From Pikeienuella piscinae (GTDB taxonomy: Bacteria; Pseudomonadota; Alphaproteobacteria; Rhodobacterales; Rhodobacteraceae), in NCBI RefSeq assembly GCF_011044155.1, contig NZ_CP049056.1, positions 3,972,001 to 4,036,000 of the forward strand: a stretch of DNA of 64,000 nucleotides, written 5' to 3'. Below, in pieces: positions 10,814-20,247 of this stretch. Made by a program: the position numbers and the translations under genes. The notes below the pieces were generated by a model that worked only from the letters and a program-made list of their open reading frames with translations, did not search any database and was not told the DNA's origin. The first letter of the stretch is position 1. The number at the start of each line of letters is the position of its first letter.

Positions 10814-12079
10814 TCAGCCCCAGTTCCTCTCCGCAGGCGCCGGAAGGATCTTCCCGACGCAGTCCCCGAAGCCGATGCGGTAGCCGTCGCCGCTGGCGTG
10901 GCCCTCCAGGGTCATCTCGTCGCCATCCTCGAGGAAGCTGCGCGTCTCGCCGGTGTCCAGCGTGATTGGCTCCTTCCCGCCCCATGACAGCTCCAGGAGG
11001 GAGCCGCGCTCCTCCTTCGTCGGGCCGGAGATCGTGCCGGAGCCGAGAAGATCGCCGGTGCGCATGGCGCAGCCGCCGATGGCGTGGTGGCAGAGTTGCT
11101 GGGCCGCGGAGTAGTACATCTCCTTGTAGTTCGTGCGGCTGAGCGTGGTGGCGCTCGCCGCGCCCTCGGGCCGCATCCGGACGCTGAGGTCGATGTCGTA
11201 GAGCATCGGCTTCGGCTCACGCAGATAGGGCAGAAGCTCATGCTCGCGCTCGGGGGTGGAGCAGCGGAACGGCTCCAGCGCCGCGCGCGTCACCACCCAG
11301 GGGCTGATCGAGGTGGCGAAGGCTTTGGCCTGAAACGGGCCGAGCGGCTGATATTCCCAGGCCTGGATGTCGCGCGCCGACCAGTCGTTCAGCAGGACAT
11401 AGCCGAAGATCATCTCGTCGGCTTCGGAGACGGTGACGGGTTTGCCCATCGGATTCCCGGTTCCAACGACGGCGCCCATCTCCAGCTCGATATCGAGCCG
11501 CCGGCAGGGCCCGAAGATGTTGGTCTCGCTCCCGTGCGGCTTCATCTGGCCGAGCGGACGGTGAATGTCCGTCCCGGAGACGACGACGGTGGAGGCGCGG
11601 CCATTATAGCCGATCGGGATATGGAGCCAGTTCGGCGGCAGGGCGTTCTCCGGCCCGCGAAACATCGAGCCGACATTGAAGGCGTGGTTCCGGCCAGCGT
11701 AGAAATCCGTGTATTCGGCGACCTTGAACGGCATGTGCATCCGCACGTTCTTGAGCGGAACGAGGGCCGCATTGGGCAGCACACGGGTCTCGCCTTCCGC
11801 CAGAAGCGCCTGCAGGCGCGAGCGGACGCGCGCCCAGTAAGGCTTGCCAAGGCCCATGAACGCGTTGAGAGACGGCTTGTCGAAAACCGGCTTGCCTGCG
11901 CCGGCGTTGAGCAGCCCCGACCCTTCCAACGCGTGAAGATCGACCACCTTATCGCCGAGCGCGACGCCGCAGCGCGGCGCGGCCGAACGGGTGGAGAAAA
12001 CGCCGTAAGGCAGGTTGTTGAGCGGAAAGGGGCTGGTCGGATCGTTCGCGCTGGCGACACGGCTCGGCAAGAGCGGCAT
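10814..12079 (-). CDS. fahA: Fumarylacetoacetase
   Basis: Last step of tyrosine/homogentisate degradation: splits fumarylacetoacetate to fumarate and acetoacetate. 421 residues, the usual length, with a small N-terminal SH3-like domain and the large FAH domain. Metal ligands and catalytic region are visible in EYTDFYAGRNHAFNVGSMFR, LDIELEMGAVVG and LLNDWSARDIQAWEYQPLGP. CAGGAG six bases upstream supports the ATG at 12079. It follows hmgA by 68 bases on the same strand, so the two form an operon with the MBL gene after it. Confidence 0.96.
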   Translation of the reverse strand: MPLLPSRVASANDPTSPFPLNNLPYGVFSTRSAAPRCGVALGDKVVDLHALEGSGLLNAGAGKPVFDKPSLNAFMGLGKPYWARVRSRLQALLAEGETRVLPNAALVPLKNVRMHMPFKVAEYTDFYAGRNHAFNVGSMFRGPENALPPNWLHIPIGYNGRASTVVVSGTDIHRPLGQMKPHGSETNIFGPCRRLDIELEMGAVVGTGNPMGKPVTVSEADEMIFGYVLLNDWSARDIQAWEYQPLGPFQAKAFATSISPWVVTRAALEPFRCSTPEREHELLPYLREPKPMLYDIDLSVRMRPEGAASATTLSRTNYKEMYYSAAQQLCHHAIGGCAMRTGDLLGSGTISGPTKEERGSLLELSWGGKEPITLDTGETRSFLEDGDEMTLEGHASGDGYRIGFGDCVGKILPAPAERNWG

Positions 12080-12147
12080 GGGAACTCCTGATGCGGCTGC
12101 GGGCGGGGGTCGCGCGACCCCCGCCCGTCACTCGGGTATTCCGAGGT

Positions 12148-13521
12148 TTACTTCAAGCCGGGCGTTCCGTCGAATTTCTTCTCCAGCCCGTCCCAGCAAT
12201 CGATGTAGTCGTCCTGCAGCGGCGCCTCCTTCGCGGCGAATTCGGTCAGTTGCTGGGGAAAGCGGGTCTCGAACATGAAGCTCATGGTGTTTTTCAGCTT
12301 CATCGGCTCCCAGCTGTCGGTCGTCGCCTTGTCGAAGGCGTTGCGATCCGGGCCGTGCGGCAGCATGCAGTTATGGAGGCTGATCCCCCCTGGCGCGAAG
12401 CCCTGCGGCTTGGCGTCATACTGGCCGTAGATGTTGCCCATCAGCTCCGACATGATGTTCTTGTGATACCAGGGGGGGCGAAACGTGTCCTCCTGGGGGA
12501 GCCAGCGCTCGGGGAAGATCACGAAGTCGATATTCGCGGTGCCTTCCTCCGCGGTGGGCGCGGTGAGGACGGTGAAGATCGACGGGTCCGGGTGGTCGAA
12601 TGTGATCGAACCGACAGCGGCGTAGGTTCTGAGATCGTATTTGTAGGGCGCGTAATTGCCGTGCCAGGCGACGACATCCAGCGGCGAATGGTCAATCTCG
12701 GTGACGTGGAACTGGCCGCACCACTTGATCCAGACGCGAGAGGGCGTCTCCTTGTCCTCAAAGGCGGCGACCGGCGTCTTGAAGTCGCGCGGATTGGCGA
12801 GGCAGTTGGCGCCGATCGGTCCGCGATTCGGCAATGTGTACTTCGCGCCGTAGTTTTCACAGACGAAGCCGCGCGCTTCCCCGTCCGGCAGCGCGACCTT
12901 GAAGACCATGCCGCGTGGCAGGACGCAGATCTCCAGCGGTTCGAGGTCGATACGGCCGAATTCGGTCGAGATCGCGAGGCGGCCGTGTTGCGGGACGATC
13001 AGAAGCTCCGAATCGGCGGAGTAGAAATAGTCGTCCACCATGTCGGCGTTGGCGAGATAGACATGGCTGGCCATGCCAACCTGGGTGTGCACGTCGCCGG
13101 CGGTGGTCATCGTCCGCATGCCCTCGATGAAGGTCAGTCTCTCCTTCGGGAAGGGAACCGGGTCCCAGCGATACTGGCCGAGCGACGTGACGTCCGGGAT
13201 GACGTTGGGCGCGGTCTTCCAGTGCGGCAGGTCGATCTTCCTGAACCGGCCGACATGTTTCACCGAAGGCCGGATGCGGTACATCCATGATCGCTCCAGC
13301 GAGCCGTGGGGCGCGGTGAACGGTGAGCCCGAGAGTTGCTCGGCGTAAAGGCCGTAGTTCACCCGCTGGGGCGAGTTGCGGCCCACCGGAATCGCGCCCG
13401 GCAGGGCCTCGGTTTCGAAATCGTTGCCGAAGCCGGGCATGTAGCCCGGCGTCACGCCGTAGCGGCTGTCATGCGCGGAATCGGTGTGGGCGAAGGCCGC
13501 GGGCGGTTGCTGCTTGTTCAT
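12148..13521 (-). CDS. hmgA: Homogentisate 1,2-dioxygenase
   Basis: Non-haem Fe(II) ring-cleavage dioxygenase that turns homogentisate into maleylacetoacetate. 457 residues, close to the standard length. The iron ligands expected from the human enzyme correspond to His353, Glu359 ([12 protein letters not shown]) and His389 (NCMLPHGPD). Early landmarks [19 protein letters not shown] and the MVVDDYF-like region are present. GAGGTGAA precedes the ATG. It is the first gene of the minus-strand hmgA-fahA-MBL unit; maleylacetoacetate isomerase is not recognisable nearby and no hppD is in the window. Confidence 0.97.
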   Translation of the reverse strand: MNKQQPPAAFAHTDSAHDSRYGVTPGYMPGFGNDFETEALPGAIPVGRNSPQRVNYGLYAEQLSGSPFTAPHGSLERSWMYRIRPSVKHVGRFRKIDLPHWKTAPNVIPDVTSLGQYRWDPVPFPKERLTFIEGMRTMTTAGDVHTQVGMASHVYLANADMVDDYFYSADSELLIVPQHGRLAISTEFGRIDLEPLEICVLPRGMVFKVALPDGEARGFVCENYGAKYTLPNRGPIGANCLANPRDFKTPVAAFEDKETPSRVWIKWCGQFHVTEIDHSPLDVVAWHGNYAPYKYDLRTYAAVGSITFDHPDPSIFTVLTAPTAEEGTANIDFVIFPERWLPQEDTFRPPWYHKNIMSELMGNIYGQYDAKPQGFAPGGISLHNCMLPHGPDRNAFDKATTDSWEPMKLKNTMSFMFETRFPQQLTEFAAKEAPLQDDYIDCWDGLEKKFDGTPGLK

Positions 13522-13555
13522 GGATTCACCTCGGGTTGCACGCCCGCATTATTCG

Positions 13556-13570
13556 TTGCAAATGCAATGA
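13556..13570. promoter_or_regulatory. Operator-like site in the hmgA promoter
   Basis: TTGCAAATGCAATGA, centred on the palindrome TTGCA-AA-TGCAA, lies 35-49 bases upstream of hmgA. It shares TTGC-N3-TGCAATGA with the site directly in front of the MarR gene at 14195, which points to common control by that regulator. Confidence 0.65.
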
Positions 13571-13578
13571 AATCAAGA

Positions 13579-13770
13579 TCAGGCGCTCAACCCCCGCTCG
13601 ATTCGCGCGTAGTGCCTCATGCGGCTCCGGTCCGTTTCCCGCCTCTGGCGGTGCAGGATCTTCGCCCTGTCGCTCAGCGTGCCGGCTTCCCGGTGCTCGA
13701 TTTCTCCAAACCGTTTCAACACACTGGCGTTGAGCTGTTCGGTTCGGTCGTCGATGATGTGTCGGGTCAT
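13579..13770 (-). CDS. Hypothetical 63-residue charged protein
   Basis: A short frame with AGGAGAA seven bases before its ATG, encoding a highly charged helical peptide (about a third Arg, Lys, Glu and Asp; starts MTRHIIDDRTEQL). I recognise no family. It lies in the 670-base gap between hmgA and its probable regulator, and its stop is 9 bases above the operator-like site, so it would read into the hmgA promoter region. It may be a real small gene or a chance frame in GC-rich DNA; the good ribosome site favours the former. Confidence 0.45.
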   Translation of the reverse strand: MTRHIIDDRTEQLNASVLKRFGEIEHREAGTLSDRAKILHRQRRETDRSRMRHYARIERGLSA

Positions 13771-14171
13771 TGGCTTCTCCTGCGTTTCATTTTGCTACGC
13801 GGGGCGACTCGCCCTCGGAAGGCGACGCCACCGGCAATATAGGCTCGATCCGATAGATTTTGGACCGCCTCCTTGCGCGGAACACGGGAAATTTCGCGTG
13901 GGGGACGAGCGCAAGACGCCATGCATGCCCGGCGCGACACCGAATCCGGCCCGCCATCGGCGCGCGTTGGCGGCGAAGCGGCGGCCCTTTCGCAACTCAG
14001 GCGCGGTGGCACGGCGCGCGGGCGATAGCGGACGGCGCTTCTTTCTCTGCGAGCGCCGGAAACACGGCTGCGGGACGATCGCAGGCGCGGACATGCGATC
14101 TTCTCCAGTCCCGAGCGCGGCACGCAGGCCTTCGTCGGGTCGAGACGACGTTTCCATGGTTGCGCGCCACC

Positions 14172-14188
14172 CATTGCGCTTGCAATGA
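14172..14188. promoter_or_regulatory. Operator-like site before the MarR gene
   Basis: CATTGC-GCTT-GCAATG is a 6-4-6 perfect palindrome that ends 8 bases before the ATG at 14195 and takes the place where a ribosome binding site would be. It shares TTGC-N3-TGCAATGA with the hmgA promoter site. Autoregulation is the simplest reading. Confidence 0.62.
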
Positions 14189-14194
14189 TTGCGC

Positions 14195-14623
14195 ATGGCC
14201 GGTGGTTTCGAATTGGACAGGTTTCTGCCCTACCGCCTTTCGGCGCTTTCATCTCGCGTTAGCCGGGAGTTTTCTGTGATCTATCGCGACATGCTGGGTA
14301 TTTCCAACGCGGAATGGCGTGTTCTCGCGCATCTGAGCGCCTCCGGCGCGGTCTCCGTGCGGGACATTCACCTGCGTGCGGGTCTCGAAAAATCGAAAGC
14401 CTCTCGCGCCGCGGCGCGGCTGGAGGGGACCGGGCTGGTCGAAAAGAAAGCCGATGAGCGTGACGGCAGGCTGGTCGCGCTCACGCTGACCGAAGCGGGC
14501 GAGGCGGCGATGGCGGAGCTGATCCCGCTGGCGCGCGCTTACGAGGCGGAGCTTCTGGCCCGGCTCGACGCGGAGGATCGCGCTGCGTTCGACCGGATCG
14601 TATCCCGGCTGGGCGGACCCTGA
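14195..14623 (+). CDS. MarR-family regulator, probably of the homogentisate genes
   Basis: Winged-helix protein of 142 residues with recognition helix LRAGLEKSKASRAAARLEGTG and wing KADERDGRLVALTLTEAG. It lies divergent from hmgA with a 670-base gap and the two genes carry the same operator-like sequence, so it is a plausible HmgR-like repressor responding to an aromatic intermediate. The ATG at 14195 is preferred over TTG at 14189. No Shine-Dalgarno sequence is present, so the transcript may be leaderless or nearly so. Confidence 0.85.
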   Translation: MAGGFELDRFLPYRLSALSSRVSREFSVIYRDMLGISNAEWRVLAHLSASGAVSVRDIHLRAGLEKSKASRAAARLEGTGLVEKKADERDGRLVALTLTEAGEAAMAELIPLARAYEAELLARLDAEDRAAFDRIVSRLGGP

Positions 14624-14720
14624 CGCGGCGGATTTCGGGACTGTGCGCTTTGGCGCTTCGCAGGCGCAATCGGGAAGCGTAGCTTGAGCCGCCGATTCGC
14701 GCGGGTTGAAGGATGGATAG

Positions 14721-17700
14721 ATGCGAGATTTCAGGAAGATATTGATCGCCAATCGCGGCGAGATCGCGATCCGGGTGATGCGCGCGGCGAACGAACTCGG
14801 CAAGCGCACCGTCGCGGTCTACGCGGCGGAGGACAAGCTCGGCCTGCATCGTTTCAAGGCCGACGAAGCCTATCAGATCGGCGAGGGGCTGGGGCCGATC
14901 GAGGCGTATCTCTCGATCCCGGAGATCATCCGCGTCGCGAATGAGAGCGAAGCGGATGCGATCCATCCGGGCTATGGCCTGCTCTCCGAGAACCCGGATT
15001 TCGTCGACGCGTGTGAGGCTGCGGGAATCGCCTTCATCGGTCCGAAGGCGGAGACGATGCGGCTCCTCGGCGACAAGGCGAGCGCGCGAGAGGCGGCGAT
15101 CAGCGCCGGGGTGCCGGTGGTGCCGGCGACCGGCGTGCTGCCCGACGACATGGACGAAGTGCGCAAGATGGCGGACGAGGTCGGCTATCCGCTGATGCTG
15201 AAGGCGTCATGGGGCGGCGGCGGACGCGGGATGCGGCCGATCTTCGGGCCGGACGAGCTGGAGGCGAAGGTGCTGGAGGGACGGCGCGAAGCTGTGGCCG
15301 CGTTCGGCAATGGCGAAGGCTTTCTTGAGCGGCTGGTGACCCGCGCCCGCCATGTCGAGGTGCAGGTGCTGGGCGACAGCCACGGCAATCTCGTCCACCT
15401 GTTTGAGCGCGACTGCTCCGTCCAGCGACGCAATCAGAAAGTCGTCGAGCGGGCGCCGGACCCGCTGCTGACCGACGCCGAGAGGGAAGAGATCTGCGGC
15501 CTCGGCCTGAAGATCGCCGCTCACGCGAATTACCGCTGCGCCGGGACGGTCGAGTTCCTGATGGATGCGGAAACGCATGAGTTCTTCTTCATCGAGGTCA
15601 ATCCAAGGGTGCAGGTCGAGCATACCGTGACCGAGGAGGTCACCGGGATCGACATCGTCAAGGCGCAGATCCGCATCACCGAGGGCGGTCGGGTCGGCCT
15701 GGTGGAGGAGACCGGCGTGCCGGCGCAGAAGGACATCCATCTGCGCGGCCACGCCGTGCAGTGCCGCGTGACGACCGAAGACCCGACCAACAATTTCATC
15801 CCGGATTACGGTCGGATCACCGCCTATCGCGGGGCGACCGGCTTCGGCATCCGGCTCGACGGCGGCACCGCTTATTCCGGCGCGGTCATCACCCGGTTCT
15901 ATGACAGCCTGCTGGAGAAGGTGACCGCCTGGGCGCCGACGGCGGAGGAGGCGAGGCTGAGGCTCGACCGCGCGCTGCGCGAGTTCCGCATCCGTGGCGT
16001 CGCGACCAATCTCGCCTTCGTCGAGAACCTGATCAACCATCCGAAATTCAAGGACGCGACCTATACGACCAAGTTCATTGACGAGACCCCGGAGCTCTTC
16101 AAGTTCCGCAAGCGTCGTGACCGGGCGACGAAACTGCTGACTTATATCGCGGATATCTCCGTCAACGGGCATCCGGAGGCGGCGGGCCGCCCGCGCCCGC
16201 CGGCCTACGCGAAACCGCCGAAACCGCCCGCATTGCGCGCCGCCGCGCCGGCCCCCGGCACGCGGCAATTGCTGGAGGAGAAGGGTGCGCAGGGCGTCGC
16301 GGAATGGATGCTGGCGGAGAAGAAGCTCCTCATCACCGACACCACGATGCGAGATGGGCACCAGTCGTTGCTGGCGACGCGGATGCGAGCGCATGACATG
16401 CTGAAGGTTGCGCCGGCCTACGCGCACAACATGCCGACGCTCTTCTCGATGGAATGCTGGGGCGGGGCGACATTCGATGTCGCCTATCGGTTCCTGCAGG
16501 AATGTCCGTGGCAACGCCTGAGAATGTTGCGCGCAGCGATGCCCAACCTCCTGACGCAGATGCTGCTGCGCTCCGCTAACGGCGTCGGATACACCAATTA
16601 TCCCGACAACGTGGTGGAGAAATTCGTTCATCGCGCGGCCGAATCCGGTGTCGACGTGTTCCGCGTCTTCGACAGTCTGAACTGGGTCGAGAACATGCGC
16701 GTCGCGATGGACGCGGTGATCGAGAGCGGGAAGATCTGCGAAGGGACGATCTGCTATACCGGCGACATCCACGACCCGGACCGGGCGAAATACGATCTCG
16801 CCTATTACGTGAGGATGGGGAAGGACCTGAAGGCGGCCGGCGCGCATGTCCTCGGTTTGAAGGACATGGCCGGGCTTCTGAAGCCGCGCGCCGCCGGCGT
16901 TCTGGTCAAGGCGCTAAAGGAGGAAGTCGGCCTTCCCATCCACTTCCACACGCATGACACCTCCGCCGTCGCCGGGGCCTCGATTCTCGAGGCGGCGAAG
17001 GCCGGGGTCGACGCGGTCGACGCTGCGATGGACGCATTCTCATCCGGCACGTCCCAGCCCTGTCTTGGCTCCATCGTCGAGGCGCTCAGGGGCTCGGAGC
17101 GCGACACCGGGCTCGACGGCCCGGCGATCCGCGAGATCTCGCGGTATTGGGAGGGGGTGCGCGCCCTCTACGCCGCGTTCGAGAGCGGCACGATCTCCGG
17201 CGCTTCCGAGGTTTATCTCCACGAAATGCCCGGCGGGCAGTTCACCAATCTGAAGGCGCAGGCGCGCAGCCTGGGGCTGGAGGATCGCTGGGGCGAGGTC
17301 GCGGAGACCTACGCCGAGGTGAACCGGATGTTCGGCGACATCCCGAAGGTCACGCCCTCCTCCAAGGTCGTGGGCGACATGGCGCTCTCCATGGTCGCGG
17401 CCGGGCAAAGCCGGGCGGATGTCGAGGGGCCGAATGACGTCTCCTTTCCCGAAAGCGTCGTGGATTTCTTCCGCGGCGGGCTTGGTCAGCCGCCGGGCGG
17501 CTTTCCCGAGGCGCTGCAAAAGAAGGTGCTGAAGGGTGAGGCGCCGCTCACCGGGCGTCCGGGTGAAGGCATGGCGCCGGTCGATTTCGAGGCGGTGCGG
17601 GCCGAGATTTCGGCGGAGCTGGACGGCTTCGCCATCGATGACGAGGATCTCTGCGGCTATCTGATGTATCCCAAGGTGTTTCTCGACTACATGGGTCGGC

Positions 17701-18170
17701 ATCGCGACTACGGGCCGGTGCGGGTGCTGCCGACGCTGACCTATTTCTACGGAATGGAGGAAGGCGAGGAAGTCTCGATCGAACTGGAGGCCGGCAAGAC
17801 GATGATCCTGCGCCTCCAGACCGTTTCGGAACCGAATTCCGACGGCGAGGTGAAGGTTTTCTTCGAGTTGAACGGACAGCCCCGGGTGATCCGCGTTCCC
17901 GACCGCTCGGTCGCGGCGAGCGCCGCCAAGCGCCCGAAGGCGGAGCCGGGAAATCCGGCTCACGTGGCGGCCCCGATGCCGGGGGTGATCGCCTCCGTCG
18001 CGGTGCGCGAGGGGCAGACCGTCGCGCCGGGCGAGGTGGTGATGGCCATCGAAGCGATGAAGATGGAGACCGCGATCCATGCCGAGACTGGCGGCGTCGT
18101 CAAGACCGTCGTGACGCCCGTGGGAAGCCAGGTCGACGCGAAGGATCTGCTGGTGGAGTTCGAGGGGTAG
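14721..18170 (+). CDS. pyc: Pyruvate carboxylase
   Basis: Single-chain biotin enzyme of 1149 residues that makes oxaloacetate from pyruvate and bicarbonate. Domain order: biotin carboxylase (about 1-460; ATP-grasp loop WGGGGRGMR, HPGYGLLSENPDF), carboxyltransferase (about 540-830; DTTMRDGHQSLLATRMR, metal ligands in FHTHDT), PYC/OADA conserved domain (about 850-1010) and C-terminal biotinyl domain with the attachment lysine Lys1114 in EAMKM. A GAAGGATGG site precedes the ATG. Its full length and domain order rule out acetyl- or propionyl-CoA carboxylase subunits. It supplies the TCA cycle, complementary to the ethylmalonyl-CoA genes at 42-50 kb. Confidence 0.97.
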   Translation: MRDFRKILIANRGEIAIRVMRAANELGKRTVAVYAAEDKLGLHRFKADEAYQIGEGLGPIEAYLSIPEIIRVANESEADAIHPGYGLLSENPDFVDACEAAGIAFIGPKAETMRLLGDKASAREAAISAGVPVVPATGVLPDDMDEVRKMADEVGYPLMLKASWGGGGRGMRPIFGPDELEAKVLEGRREAVAAFGNGEGFLERLVTRARHVEVQVLGDSHGNLVHLFERDCSVQRRNQKVVERAPDPLLTDAEREEICGLGLKIAAHANYRCAGTVEFLMDAETHEFFFIEVNPRVQVEHTVTEEVTGIDIVKAQIRITEGGRVGLVEETGVPAQKDIHLRGHAVQCRVTTEDPTNNFIPDYGRITAYRGATGFGIRLDGGTAYSGAVITRFYDSLLEKVTAWAPTAEEARLRLDRALREFRIRGVATNLAFVENLINHPKFKDATYTTKFIDETPELFKFRKRRDRATKLLTYIADISVNGHPEAAGRPRPPAYAKPPKPPALRAAAPAPGTRQLLEEKGAQGVAEWMLAEKKLLITDTTMRDGHQSLLATRMRAHDMLKVAPAYAHNMPTLFSMECWGGATFDVAYRFLQECPWQRLRMLRAAMPNLLTQMLLRSANGVGYTNYPDNVVEKFVHRAAESGVDVFRVFDSLNWVENMRVAMDAVIESGKICEGTICYTGDIHDPDRAKYDLAYYVRMGKDLKAAGAHVLGLKDMAGLLKPRAAGVLVKALKEEVGLPIHFHTHDTSAVAGASILEAAKAGVDAVDAAMDAFSSGTSQPCLGSIVEALRGSERDTGLDGPAIREISRYWEGVRALYAAFESGTISGASEVYLHEMPGGQFTNLKAQARSLGLEDRWGEVAETYAEVNRMFGDIPKVTPSSKVVGDMALSMVAAGQSRADVEGPNDVSFPESVVDFFRGGLGQPPGGFPEALQKKVLKGEAPLTGRPGEGMAPVDFEAVRAEISAELDGFAIDDEDLCGYLMYPKVFLDYMGRHRDYGPVRVLPTLTYFYGMEEGEEVSIELEAGKTMILRLQTVSEPNSDGEVKVFFELNGQPRVIRVPDRSVAASAAKRPKAEPGNPAHVAAPMPGVIASVAVREGQTVAPGEVVMAIEAMKMETAIHAETGGVVKTVVTPVGSQVDAKDLLVEFEG

Positions 18171-18635
18171 CCCGCGCTTCGTGCGCGCCGCATCGCGCCC
18201 GAGGCCGCCCGAGGGGGACGCCCGTCCGCCATCGGGGCCGCGCGTTCTCGCGGCGCCGGCGGCCTCTGTTTGCTCTCCGCTCACGCCATCTCCCTCCCGA
18301 CCGGGGCGGGCCGGTCATGCGTGGGGGGCGAATGTCGGGATCAGGGGCTCGACGAAGAAGATCGTGATGGCCGCCGCGATCGGCGTCATCGCAAGCGCAA
18401 AAGCGAGAGGGCGAGTCGCCCGGCGGAAAGTGCATTGACGGGCGAGAGCATCGCTCCGTGCAACCGCCAGGCCAGGACAGTTCATCTGACCGCGGGCGTT
18501 CGGGTGGCGTCGAAGGTCTGAGACTTCGACGCCCGGTGTCGATGCGCGATCCTGTCGCCGCCGGTCTGGCCCCGGCGCGCGCCCGCCACTAGACTTTCGC
18601 CATCGCGCATTCCCGCGCGGGAAGGGCGCCGTTCG
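18171..18635. other. 465-base gap; hairpin only
   Basis: No convincing gene. Several short frames here have poor codon character and no ribosome site. The one structure is a perfect 9-bp inverted repeat at 18507-18532 (GCGTCGAAG, 8-base loop, CTTCGACGC) about 100 bases before the next gene. It has no T-run; it could be a terminator for pyc read-through or a regulatory palindrome. Confidence 0.4.
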
Positions 18636-19562
18636 ATGCAGACTTCATCTCCTCCGGCCACTTCGCGATTGACGGGTTACTTCATGCTCGCTTCGCTCGG
18701 ACCTTTCTGGGGGCTGAACTGGCCAGGGATGAAGATCGCGCTGGAGGAACTGCCCGTTTGGTGGTTTCGATCGTTCAGCGTCGGGGCGGGCGCCGCGGGT
18801 CTTCTGCTGATCGCCGCCCTCAGCGGGTTGCGCGTCTGGCCGGCGCGGGCCGATCTTCGGCCGCTTCTGATCTGCGCGCTCTTCAACATCATTGGCTGGC
18901 ATATACTGACTGCTTATGGGGTCTCGCTGATGCCCGCGGGGCGGGCCTCGATCATCGCATTCACGATGCCTGTCTGGGCCGCGATGCTTGCGGCGCTGAT
19001 TCTTGGCGAGCCGATCACCCCCTGGAAGATCGCCGGTCTCATTCTCGGCGTCGCGGGGCTTGGTGCGCTCATTGGCCCCGACCTTGCCGCGCTGGGGGCT
19101 ACGCCCACCGGCGCGCTCTTCATGCTCGGTGCGTCGATCAGTTGGGCTGCGGGGGCCGTGCTCTTCAAGAAGTTCGCCTGGACCCTCCCGGTCGCTTCGG
19201 CGGTCGGATGGCAATTGGCGATCGGGGCGCTCGTGATCACCAGCTTCGCCGCGGCGTTGGAGCCGTCGCCGAACCTCACAGCGCTTAGCTGGCGCGCGAT
19301 CTGCGCGCTCGCCTATCTCTTCGCTATTCCGATGATTTATTGCCAGTGGGCGTTTTTTTCCGTCGTCCAGATCTTTCCCGCCGCCATCGCGTCGATCGGA
19401 ACGCTGGCTGTCCCCGTGGTCGGCGTCTTCTCCAGCGCCTGGATCCTGGGCGAGCCCATCGGCGTACGGGACGTCGTGGCGCTCGCCCTGATTTTCATGG
19501 CGCTCTTCGTGGTGCTGGTGGCGCCGGGCTTGGCTGGCGGATGGCGCGCGCGCCCTTCATAG
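18636..19562 (+). CDS. DMT-superfamily (EamA) transporter
   Basis: Inner-membrane exporter of 308 residues with two EamA repeats (about residues 12-150 and 160-300). Landmarks: FMLASLGPFWGLNWPGMKIAL at the start of repeat one, SLMPAGRASIIAFTMPVWAA, and AASIGTLAVPVVGVFSSAW in repeat two. The substrate is unknown. GGGAAGGG upstream is a weak ribosome site. A 6-bp hairpin (GCGGGA/TCCCGC, 19581-19601) 18 bases after its stop could terminate it before the islet. Confidence 0.86.
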   Translation: MQTSSPPATSRLTGYFMLASLGPFWGLNWPGMKIALEELPVWWFRSFSVGAGAAGLLLIAALSGLRVWPARADLRPLLICALFNIIGWHILTAYGVSLMPAGRASIIAFTMPVWAAMLAALILGEPITPWKIAGLILGVAGLGALIGPDLAALGATPTGALFMLGASISWAAGAVLFKKFAWTLPVASAVGWQLAIGALVITSFAAALEPSPNLTALSWRAICALAYLFAIPMIYCQWAFFSVVQIFPAAIASIGTLAVPVVGVFSSAWILGEPIGVRDVVALALIFMALFVVLVAPGLAGGWRARPS

Positions 19563-19778
19563 CGCGCTGGGAGAGCGAACGCGGGAGCGCTGCGATCCCG
19601 CAGATTTCAGCTCCTTACGCAGCGTCTCTCGCCGCGCATGCCAATGTCCGTCTCCGGGAGGGCGACCAAGAGCGCCTGTCGGAGGGCCGTTCTTCAGCCG
19701 TTCTGGGTGCAAAAACGTTGGGCCGAGAGTGCCGACAAGGAAATCTACTCAACAATACCGATCGCCTGTGAAGTTTCG

Positions 19779-19820
19779 TTGGTAGCGGAGGAGGGACTTG
19801 AACCCCCGACACGCGGATTA
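19779..19820. repeat. Distal attachment-site copy (tRNA-Met 3' fragment)
   Basis: 42 bases identical to 24066-24107, the 3' half of the tRNA-Met gene from the anticodon loop to the CCA end. Beyond base 19820 the sequence diverges, so this is not a tRNA gene. It is the direct repeat left by a tyrosine-integrase insertion and marks the far end of the islet. Confidence 0.9.
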
Positions 19821-20088
19821 CGATTTTTCCTTCCGATCCAGACTCCCGGTTTCAGGGTCACTCACCCCGGCACATTAGTCCATGAAATCATTATATTTTT
19901 GCTTGGCAGGTCGCGTCGACCTCTCTCACGCCATATCATTCAAACAAGCTGATCTTGCTACCCGAGTGAAACCCCAGCGCACCAATGACCACACGGGTAT
20001 CTCAGTTTAGCGCAGCGCGACCAAAACCCCCGCAAACCTTCTAGGGTTGTCCCTGACGCGGCTCATCCGCCCATCTTAACATGGGCTT

Positions 20089-20247
20089 ATGAAACAGAAA
20101 CTCACAAAGAAGTTCATCGAAACCCGCACGCCCGATCCCGAAAAACGGATCGACTTTCGCGATACGATTGTGCCGGGTCTCGTGCTGCGTGTCAGTACAT
20201 CAGGCACCAAAACGTTCAGCTTTCACAAGCGTATCGGCGGAAAGATG
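20089..20247 (+). pseudogene. Tyrosine integrase, N-terminal stub
   Basis: Starts MKQKLTKKFIETRTPDPEKR and continues through [20 protein letters not shown], the N-terminal DUF4102-type arm-binding domain of P4/tRNA-type integrases. After about 52 codons homology stops at base ~20245, exactly where antisense istB begins; the catalytic domain (R..H..R..Y) is absent. Such integrases are about 400 residues. This stub explains the tRNA-derived repeats but cannot be active. Confidence 0.82.

Noticed and set aside
15207-16847. A 546-codon frame antisense to pyc
   Set aside because: Same GC-skew shadow; the pyc protein carries intact motifs throughout this range.
19779-19850. A second tRNA gene
   Set aside because: Only the 3' half matches; the 5' half cannot form a D-arm or acceptor stem. 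It is the integration repeat.
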